A stretch of DNA of 11,400 bases from Actinomycetota bacterium. GTDB lineage: Bacteria > Actinomycetota > Geothermincolia > Fen-727 > Anoxymicrobiaceae. The stretch covers positions 1 to 11,400 of the forward strand of contig JAENXM010000038.1 of assembly GCA_016649525.1 (NCBI GenBank), read 5' to 3'. The translations under genes were made by a program, and so were the position numbers. Positions 5,487-11,400 of this stretch are shown piece by piece (the first letter of the stretch is position 1; each line of letters starts with the position of its first letter). Under the pieces are notes generated by a model that saw only the letters and a program-made list of their open reading frames with translations, had not been told where the DNA came from and did not search any database.

Positions 5487-8069
5487 ATGACGGTTGAACC
5501 GGCAGATAAAGCTGAACTGCTGGCAGAGGACAGCCCGCGGATAAGAAGGCTCAAGGACAGGCTTCTCACCTCATCTTATGAGATATGCCTCGAGCGCGCC
5601 CGGCACTTCACCCGTACCTACAAAGAGACCGAGGGCATCGACCCGGCGCTCCGGAACGCGCTCGCCCTCAAGGTGACCTGCGAGAACCAGCCCGTACACA
5701 TCTACGCGGACGAATGTATCGTCGGCAACAAGACCGACAGGTACCTCGCTCCCGTCCTGGCGCCGGAGCGGGGAGACTCCCTCCGCGTGCTACAGCTCGA
5801 GATGGATATCCTCTCCGCCAAGGACCGGCCCTTCTTCATCACGCCGGAGGACCGCCGCGAGTTTCTCGAAGAGATCCTCCCTTACTGGGACGGCAGGTGC
5901 CTCAGGGATATCAAGGGAAGATACTGGGTCGATTCCGGAATTATCGAACCCGTCCATGGTAACCCGCTAAGGACGCTCAGGCAGGTCGCCGATATGGTGC
6001 GCTTCGCCCGTCATGTCGGCCGGGACAGCCTTCGGAAGATGGGTGGCGTCAAGAAGGGGCAGAAAAGACGTTTTTCCCGTGCGCTTACAGCCTGGAAGGA
6101 GCGCGACGAGCTCTCCAAGAACAACCCGAACATGGGCGTCTACTGCTACGATGTCCAGGGCCACCTGCACCTCGGGGCCGAGAAGGTGGTACGCGAGGGG
6201 TTCCTCGGCATCAAGGAGATAGCGCAGGCCCGCCTCGGTTCGCTCGATGATTCCGAACCCGACTACGAGCAGAAGAAGGCATTCCTCGAGGCGGTCGCGA
6301 TAAGCATGGACGCGGCCTGCACCTACGCGGAGCGCCTGAGGCGCCTAGCCTTGGAGGAGGCGGAGCACGCCGCCGACCCTGAAGAGCGCGAGCGGCTGTT
6401 GAAGATAGCGCAAAGCCTCGAGCACGCGCCCGCCCGCCCGGCCAGGACGTTCAGGGAAGGCGTCCAGGCCACCTGGTTCGCGCTCCTCATCGGGGAGATA
6501 CAGTACGGGATGCACGACGTGCTCGGTATCGGGAGGGCAGACCAGTATCTCTACCCGCTCTTTGTAAAGGACATGGAGGAGGGGCGGCTCACCGTCGAGG
6601 ATGCCCTCGAACTGCTCGAGGAGCTGAACCTCAAGCTCACCGCGAACATATCGCTAATACCGGAGGTCGGCTGCGAGGCGAACGGCACCCTGGGGGTCAG
6701 CCAGCACTGCCTTATCATCGGTGGCCAGGACAGAGAAGGCCGGGACGCCACGAACGAGCTCTCCCGGCTTATCATCGACGCATACGAGCGTATGAACGGA
6801 GCCATCAACCAGCTCTCCATCAGGGTTCACGCGGGCTCGCCGCCCGATTTCCTCGAGCGGGCCCTCAAGGTCTTCCGCAGGACCGGGGGGCATGCTTTCT
6901 TCAACGACGAGGTGATAATCCCGGCCCTTGTCCGGAACGGACTCACACTCGAGGACGCGCGCGATTACAACATCGTCGGATGCATAGAGACGAGCGGCGG
7001 GTGCAACTGCTTTCCCTGCCCCGGCGGACAGGAGATAGTCCTTCCCTTCGTTCTCTATATGACCATGACGAACGGAAGGCTCCCGGCTCCCGTCTTCGGC
7101 CAGAAGCGCAGTATAAAAACCGGCGAGCCCGACTCCTTCGAGACCTTCAACGACTTCCTGGAGGCTTTCAGGCTGCAGCTTTCCCACAACATCGATGTCC
7201 TGGTCACGGCTGTGGAGGGAAAAGACAAAGCTTACATGGATTTCCTCCCCTCCCCCTATGTATCGGCGCTCATGGACGGCTGCATCAAGAGCGCTACCGA
7301 CATGACCCGGGGAGGAGCTGAATACGACTTTACCTCTGTCATAGGTCGGGGGCTCGGGACGACCGTCGACTCGCTCCTCACCCTGAAGGAGTTCGTGTAC
7401 GAGCGTCGGGAGTTCTCCCTCTCTGAGCTGGTCGACGCCTGCCTCTCCGACTTCGAGGACCGGGAGGACCTGAGGCAGCGACTTGCCAATGCTGCGCCCA
7501 GGTACGGGCTGGATGACGAAAGGGCGGACAGCCTGGCGGAACGGCTCGTGGCGACCTTCACAGAGGAGGCGGAAAGACACAAGAACGCGAGGGGCGGGCG
7601 GTACCGAGCGGGCATGTACTCCTACGGAAACCACGTGCTCGACGGCTTCTACATCGGCGCGACCCCGGACGGCCGCAGAAGGGGCGAGCCGATATCGAAC
7701 GGCATCTCACCGGTGAACCGCGTGGGCGAGGGAAAAGGCCTCACCGCCCTCATGAAATCGGCCGCCTGCATCGGCCAGCGCAGGCTCTCCGGCGGCGTGG
7801 CGCTCAACATAAGGTTGCACCCCGCTTACATAGCCAGCGACGAGGGGCTTGAAAAGACCGCATCTGTACTCAAAACCTACTTCGACCTCGGCGGCATGCA
7901 CGTCCAGCCGAACGTCGTTTCCAACGAGACGCTCAGGGCCGCCCAGAAGGACCCGGACACCTACCGGGGCCTGGTCGTCAAGGTGGCCGGGTACAGCGCC
8001 TACTTCACCGACCTCGGCCGTTCGATCCAGGAAGACATCATAGACCGCTACGAGTTCCGAACCCCTTGA
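5487..8069 (+). CDS. Glycyl radical enzyme (pyruvate formate-lyase-like superfamily), substrate unknown
   Basis: This 860-residue protein belongs to the glycyl radical enzyme superfamily. Its C-terminal VAGYSAYFTDL carries the radical Gly835, followed by the usual QEDIIDRYEF helix. The thiyl-radical residue is Cys499 in NIVGCIETSGG, with Glu501 two residues later: the Cys-x-Glu pattern of dehydratase, decarboxylase and lyase GREs, not the Cys-Cys pair of true pyruvate formate-lyase. Other family signatures are GRADQYLYP near 349, AFFNDEVIIPAL near 470, GGAEYDF near 609, the DSL turn near 628, and ATPDGRRRGEPISNGISP near 725. Unusually, three more cysteines follow in the active-site loop (Cys506, 508, 511). 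A modest AGAGAG site precedes the ATG by 5 nt. An activating radical SAM enzyme is required but none is adjacent. It is probably transcribed with the MBL-fold gene. Hydroxyproline or diol dehydration, arylacetate decarboxylation and fumarate-adding (PflD/AssA-like) chemistry all remain possible; the sequence alone does not choose. Confidence 0.93.
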   Translation: MTVEPADKAELLAEDSPRIRRLKDRLLTSSYEICLERARHFTRTYKETEGIDPALRNALALKVTCENQPVHIYADECIVGNKTDRYLAPVLAPERGDSLRVLQLEMDILSAKDRPFFITPEDRREFLEEILPYWDGRCLRDIKGRYWVDSGIIEPVHGNPLRTLRQVADMVRFARHVGRDSLRKMGGVKKGQKRRFSRALTAWKERDELSKNNPNMGVYCYDVQGHLHLGAEKVVREGFLGIKEIAQARLGSLDDSEPDYEQKKAFLEAVAISMDAACTYAERLRRLALEEAEHAADPEERERLLKIAQSLEHAPARPARTFREGVQATWFALLIGEIQYGMHDVLGIGRADQYLYPLFVKDMEEGRLTVEDALELLEELNLKLTANISLIPEVGCEANGTLGVSQHCLIIGGQDREGRDATNELSRLIIDAYERMNGAINQLSIRVHAGSPPDFLERALKVFRRTGGHAFFNDEVIIPALVRNGLTLEDARDYNIVGCIETSGGCNCFPCPGGQEIVLPFVLYMTMTNGRLPAPVFGQKRSIKTGEPDSFETFNDFLEAFRLQLSHNIDVLVTAVEGKDKAYMDFLPSPYVSALMDGCIKSATDMTRGGAEYDFTSVIGRGLGTTVDSLLTLKEFVYERREFSLSELVDACLSDFEDREDLRQRLANAAPRYGLDDERADSLAERLVATFTEEAERHKNARGGRYRAGMYSYGNHVLDGFYIGATPDGRRRGEPISNGISPVNRVGEGKGLTALMKSAACIGQRRLSGGVALNIRLHPAYIASDEGLEKTASVLKTYFDLGGMHVQPNVVSNETLRAAQKDPDTYRGLVVKVAGYSAYFTDLGRSIQEDIIDRYEFRTP

Positions 8070-8095
8070 AAACCCACCGTTCCGGACCCTCCTGC

Positions 8096-8101
8096 TATCA
8101 T
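8096..8101 (+). promoter_or_regulatory. Possible -10 element for leaderless cca transcript
   Basis: TATCAT lies 6 nt before the ATG at 8108, and no Shine-Dalgarno sequence precedes that ATG. This is compatible with a leaderless mRNA, but no -35 box at normal spacing is visible (a TTGAAA at 8066-8071 is 24 nt away). Speculative. Confidence 0.2.
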
Positions 8102-8107
8102 AAACAC

Positions 8108-9517
8108 ATGGCAGGCGAAATTGATCTGGATATCGAGATACCGGGTCCGGTCCTCGCGCTCGGTGAAAGAATAGCGTCGGCGGGCGGGGAGCTCTTCATT
8201 GTCGGCGGGTGGGTCCGCGACCGCCTGCTGGCCAAAGACACCCCTGACATCGACCTCGCCACGAACCTGGCCGCGGATGAAGTGAAGGCGGCCGCCTCCG
8301 GCCTCGGCTCCATATACGACCTGGGTGAGCGGTTCGGAACCATCGGGACAAGGGTAGGAGAGTACAGCCTTGAGATAACGACCTACAGGCGGGAGGAATA
8401 CACGCCCGGCTCCCGGCACCCGAAGGTGACCCCGGTCGAGGGGATTGCGGAGGACCTGTCGCGCCGCGACTTCACGATCAACACGCTCGCTTTTTCCGTC
8501 GTACCCGACCCCGGCCGGCTCATCGACATGTTCGAAGGAGTGGAAGACTTAAGGCGAGGGGTTATCCGGACGCCGCTTGCTCCTGCGGGGGCCATGGCCG
8601 AGGACCCACTCAGGATGATGAGGGCTGTCCGCTTCGCCGCGCAGCTCGGATACGATATCGACCCCGAACTCCTGGCTGTCCTCGGGAAGAAAGCCGCTCT
8701 ACTTGAAACGATCTCCTGGGAGAGGCGGAGGGAGGAGCTCGAGAGGATCCTCGTATCGCCGAACCCCGACGGCGGGGTGAGGACCCTTGTCGACACCGGC
8801 CTCATGGACTTCGTATCCCCCGAAGTCGCGGCACTCAAAGGCGTAAAGCAGCCGCGTGCGTACCACCGAGCCGACGTCCTGGAGCACACGCTCCTGACCC
8901 TGTCCTATCTCGGGCCTGACCCGCTCCTTCGAAGGGCGGCGCTCTTCCACGACCTCGGGAAACCGGACGCGAAGGTGACCGAACCCAAGACCATGTTCCC
9001 GGAGCATGAGAAGATCGGCGAGAGGCTCACGCGCGAGGCGATGCGGAGGCTCCGCTACAGCAATGACGGGATACAGAAGACGGCCTTCCTGGTCCGCAGG
9101 CATATGAGGCCTATCCATTACCGCGGCAACTGGAGTGACGCCGCGGTAAGGCGCATGATAAGGGACTGCACGCTCATCAGGGATGGCGATGTCGTGGTAC
9201 CTCTCGAGGCGGTCTTCGAACTGGCGCGGGCAGACATCCTGGCGGGAAGCCTCGACACCGTGGACCGGAACCTCGCCCTTCTATCCGAGCTTTCCGAAAA
9301 GGTAAGGGCCGTCCAACATGAGCAGGCGATCGAGAATATAACCTCGCCCCTCGACGGGCGCGAGCTGATGGACCTCTTTGACCGCGGGCCGGGCCCTTGG
9401 CTCAAAGAGGTCAAATCCCACCTGACCGAACTCGTAGTTGCGGGTGAGCTCGACCCGGAGGATAAAGAGGGAGCAGCCAGCAGGGCCCGCGGATTCCTGG
9501 AACACACCGAATCGTAG
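8108..9517 (+). CDS. cca: CCA tRNA nucleotidyltransferase with HD domain
   Basis: This 469-residue class II nucleotidyltransferase adds or repairs the 3'-CCA end of tRNAs. Numbered from 8108, the head domain has FIVGGWVRD (30-38) and the catalytic DID (47-49) in TPDIDLATN. RRDFTIN (119-125) and EDPLRMMRAVRF follow, and ERRREELER (205-213) is the neck motif used in nucleotide selection. A C-terminal HD phosphohydrolase-type domain has His260, HDLGK (His281-Asp282), His300 and His332, as in CCA enzymes with 2',3'-cyclic phosphodiesterase or phosphatase activity. The ATG at 8108 is chosen because conserved sequence begins just after it; an in-frame TTG at 8066 overlapping the GRE stop would add 14 residues of no recognisable character. 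It lies 38 nt after the GRE gene and is a housekeeping gene, so adjacency need not mean shared function. An exclusively A-adding or C-adding version, or a poly(A) polymerase, is the less likely alternative. Confidence 0.93.
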   Translation: MAGEIDLDIEIPGPVLALGERIASAGGELFIVGGWVRDRLLAKDTPDIDLATNLAADEVKAAASGLGSIYDLGERFGTIGTRVGEYSLEITTYRREEYTPGSRHPKVTPVEGIAEDLSRRDFTINTLAFSVVPDPGRLIDMFEGVEDLRRGVIRTPLAPAGAMAEDPLRMMRAVRFAAQLGYDIDPELLAVLGKKAALLETISWERRREELERILVSPNPDGGVRTLVDTGLMDFVSPEVAALKGVKQPRAYHRADVLEHTLLTLSYLGPDPLLRRAALFHDLGKPDAKVTEPKTMFPEHEKIGERLTREAMRRLRYSNDGIQKTAFLVRRHMRPIHYRGNWSDAAVRRMIRDCTLIRDGDVVVPLEAVFELARADILAGSLDTVDRNLALLSELSEKVRAVQHEQAIENITSPLDGRELMDLFDRGPGPWLKEVKSHLTELVVAGELDPEDKEGAASRARGFLEHTES

Positions 9518-9527
9518 AGGCGCCGGT

Positions 9528-10979
9528 TCACGGACGGCCGCTCAAATCCCCGCCGTTCATATCTTTGTCCCTGGCTTTCTCTGCTTTGTATCGCTTTTTC
9601 AGCTCGGCGAGAAAGTCGCGGTTCATTGATTTCCACCTGACGACAACGTGGTGTGCGTATACGCGAACAGCCATGTCCTTCCAGCGGAACAGCATTCCCA
9701 GCTTCCAGGCCTGCCCAAGGGAGTAGAACTTTCTCATCGCCCGCAGGGATGCTTCCTTCTGGAGTTGGAATGCGCTCATCTTCTTCGGGTAGAAGACGAC
9801 ATGATGTCCGCTGAACTTGCTCCAATCCGTGATGAATATACGGTCCTGTCTGCACATCTCCCTGTAGAACTCGGTACCGGGAAGCGGCGTCAGGACGAGG
9901 AACTGGACCGTGTCGATGCCGGTCTTCTTCGCAAAACGCACCGTCTCCCTGATGGTGGCGCGGTCATCCTCGTCCGAGCCCAAGACGAACATGCCGTGGA
10001 CTTTTATCCTGTGCTCGTGGATCACCTTCACCGCCTCTATGATGTCCTCGACCGTCTGGGATTTACGGTAAGCCTCCAGGGTAGCCGGGTTTATCGACTC
10101 CAGGCCGAGGTAGAGGAAAAGACAGTTTGTCTCGCGCATCAGCCGCATCAGCTCCTCGTCCTTCACGACGTCCACTCTGGCCTGGGCCGTCCACCGCGGC
10201 GTTATCCCCTTCTCCTTCATCTTCGTGAGCAGTTCCTTGGTGTGTGAAGGAGAAGCGGTGAAGTTGTCATCGTAAAAAAAGAAGATGCCTTGGGGGTTGC
10301 GCGAGTAAAGATGCTCGAGCTCGGCGATTATGTCATCGGTATCGCGGAACCTGTACCTCCGGCCGAACATGCTCGTGACGGCACAGAAGGTGCAGTCGAA
10401 AGGGCAGCCCCGCGACGTTATGACAGGGACGATCTTTGACTTCTCGCGGCCTTCTATCAAGGATAGATCGGGCCAGGGCAGCGACGACAGGTCCGTTATG
10501 TGGGGGCGGTCATCGTTATGGTGGAAAGCACCCGCCTCGGTATAGGAAAGACCCGGAATGCTGGAAATATCCCCTTCCCCCGAGGACAGGTACTTGACCA
10601 GCTCGAGGATTGTCTCCTCCCCCTCGCCGCGCACGACGAAATCGGCGCCCCTCTCGAGTGCTTCCTCGGGGAGGAACGAGACATGGGGTCCTCCCATCAC
10701 CACCGGGATATCACCTGTACTCTTGACCCTGCCAAGAAGGCTGTAAGCCTCGGGGGCGGTCGAAGTGATGGTGGAGATCCCGACGAGGTCCGCTCCGGCG
10801 ATCTCACTCCAGTTCACCCTCGTCGTCTCCTGGAAGAATATCTTCACCCTTATTCCCAGTTCCCTCTCGAGCAGCGCCCCGATGAGCGGGAGGCCCAGCC
10901 GCGGCAGCTTGTACCTGGAAAATACGTGGAGTCCGGGCGACCTCGGCTCTATCAAGATGACGTCTTTGATCTCAGTCAC
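9528..10979 (-). CDS. B12-binding-domain radical SAM protein, function unknown
   Basis: This 483-residue protein has the architecture of the cobalamin-type (BchE/HpnJ-like) radical SAM family. An N-terminal Rossmann-like domain (about 1-135) has GADLVGIST, VVMGGPHVSFLPEE and VVRGEGEET, the usual B12-binding-domain pattern. It lacks DxHxxG, so if cobalamin binds it is probably without a histidine lower ligand. The radical SAM barrel (about 185-400) has the [4Fe-4S] motif CPFDCTFC (Cys192, 196, 199), YDDNF, LGLESINP and TPLPGTEFY. The C-terminal 80 or so residues are basic and probably partly disordered. The start is GTG at 10979, directly abutting the TAA of the upstream hydrolase gene, so the two are co-transcribed and probably co-translated. 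It converges on cca with a 10-bp gap. Family members methylate unactivated carbons, form C-C bonds or modify lipids and cofactors; the substrate cannot be told. It is not a GRE-activating enzyme, which would be shorter and lack the B12 domain. Confidence 0.9.
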   Translation of the reverse strand: MTEIKDVILIEPRSPGLHVFSRYKLPRLGLPLIGALLERELGIRVKIFFQETTRVNWSEIAGADLVGISTITSTAPEAYSLLGRVKSTGDIPVVMGGPHVSFLPEEALERGADFVVRGEGEETILELVKYLSSGEGDISSIPGLSYTEAGAFHHNDDRPHITDLSSLPWPDLSLIEGREKSKIVPVITSRGCPFDCTFCAVTSMFGRRYRFRDTDDIIAELEHLYSRNPQGIFFFYDDNFTASPSHTKELLTKMKEKGITPRWTAQARVDVVKDEELMRLMRETNCLFLYLGLESINPATLEAYRKSQTVEDIIEAVKVIHEHRIKVHGMFVLGSDEDDRATIRETVRFAKKTGIDTVQFLVLTPLPGTEFYREMCRQDRIFITDWSKFSGHHVVFYPKKMSAFQLQKEASLRAMRKFYSLGQAWKLGMLFRWKDMAVRVYAHHVVVRWKSMNRDFLAELKKRYKAEKARDKDMNGGDLSGRP

Positions 10980-11400
10980 TTATCCAACCTCTATCTCCCG
11001 CATCCACTCCAGTATGAGCTGGTAGACGTCCTGCGCCACGTTGCGCCCCATCACGAGGTCGGTATGGCCATAACCGGGCAGCTCGACGTATTCCTTCTGC
11101 CCGCTCGCGACACAGTCAAAACCGTATCGCTTTATCCCGTGCGAGTACATGGAGTCCTTTCCGCCCGCGATGAACAGCATGGGAAGGGAGATCATGTCCA
11201 TATTATCCGTATAGTCGTATGGCCTTTCGGAGAAGCGCAGCGGGAAGTACTGAAAGAAGTCATTCTTCAGGTAACTGTACGAGAGCTGGACGGACATGCG
11301 GCCGGATACATCATCGCCCGCCCATCTGGCGAGAGAAACCGCCGTGTCCGCGTCGGTGTTCGGACGGTAATAGAGTGTCGCCACCGGACTTCGGGCAAGC
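10980..11400 (-). CDS. Alpha/beta hydrolase, C-terminal part (5' end beyond window)
   Basis: The open frame continues unbroken to the right edge, with at least five further residues (LARSP) upstream of a GTG at 11382-11384. That GTG is therefore most likely an internal valine and the gene is truncated by the window. About 140 C-terminal residues are seen. LPMLFIAGGKDSMYSHGI contains the acid of the triad (Asp codon 11154-11156), and ELPGYGHTDLVMG contains the catalytic His (codon 11064-11066) in the standard GH.D context. VYQLILEWM follows as the final helix. The nucleophile elbow lies outside the window. This spacing and the 'GHTDLV' ending resemble lipase/esterase-like alpha/beta hydrolases of the acid-lipase type. 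The stop abuts the radical SAM gene start, which suggests an operon. Substrate unknown. Confidence 0.82.
   Translation of the reverse strand, partial: LARSPVATLYYRPNTDADTAVSLARWAGDDVSGRMSVQLSYSYLKNDFFQYFPLRFSERPYDYTDNMDMISLPMLFIAGGKDSMYSHGIKRYGFDCVASGQKEYVELPGYGHTDLVMGRNVAQDVYQLILEWMREIEVG

Noticed and set aside
6654..7634. Long open frame (326 codons) on the minus strand inside the GRE gene
   Set aside because: It lies wholly antisense to a strongly supported GRE gene, shows no recognisable motif, and long antisense frames are expected in high-GC DNA with this codon use.
5487..8069. Annotation of the GRE as pyruvate formate-lyase (pflB)
   Set aside because: True PflB has adjacent active-site cysteines; here Cys499 is followed by Ile-Glu, and the length (860) exceeds that of PflB.
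9518..9527. Shared terminator between the convergent cca and radical SAM genes
   Set aside because: Only 10 bp separate the two stop codons and I see no GC-rich hairpin with a T-run there.
11382..11384. GTG as start of the right-end hydrolase gene
   Set aside because: The frame stays open to the window edge, and the visible part holds only the acid and histidine of an alpha/beta-hydrolase triad, so the N-terminal half with the nucleophile must lie outside.

Overview
This is a gene-dense, high-GC stretch from what looks like a strictly anaerobic, uncultured-type bacterium. The clues are an HdrABC-MvhD flavin-based electron-bifurcation module, an oxygen-sensitive glycyl radical enzyme (GRE) and a radical SAM protein within 11 kb. 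The bacterial-type CCA-adding enzyme with an HD domain argues for Bacteria rather than a methanogen. The taxon cannot be fixed from the sequence alone; anaerobic Actinobacteriota-like or deltaproteobacterial-type lineages are both conceivable, and this is only an inference.

Left block (1-4627, minus strand): a tight operon read right to left, hdrC (4627-4079), hdrB (4082-3189), hdrA (3188-111) and mvhD (106 to beyond the left edge). hdrC and hdrB overlap by 4 bp, hdrB and hdrA abut, and hdrA and mvhD are 4 bp apart. HdrA is unusual: a 1025-residue chain with two complete FAD modules whose iron-sulfur domains are divided between them. MvhD normally delivers electrons from a hydrogenase or dehydrogenase to HdrA; that partner is not in view.

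Middle block (4628-9517, plus strand): a divergent intergenic region of about 180 bp with an imperfect palindrome, then an MBL-fold (UlaG/UPF0173-like) hydrolase, a GRE of unassigned substrate (Cys499, Gly835) and a CCA tRNA nucleotidyltransferase. An almost perfect 18-bp inverted repeat lies exactly at the MBL/GRE junction. It resembles a TetR-family operator, so GRE expression may be separately controlled. No GRE-activating enzyme is in the window.

Right block (9528-11400, minus strand): a cobalamin-binding-type radical SAM protein directly follows the 3' part of an alpha/beta-hydrolase gene that runs off the right edge. The CCA and radical SAM genes converge with only 10 bp between them.

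No tRNA, rRNA, CRISPR array, transposase or integrase gene was recognised. The best candidates for something little described are the GRE with its cysteine-rich active-site loop and associated palindrome, lying next to a divergent bifurcating Hdr complex.
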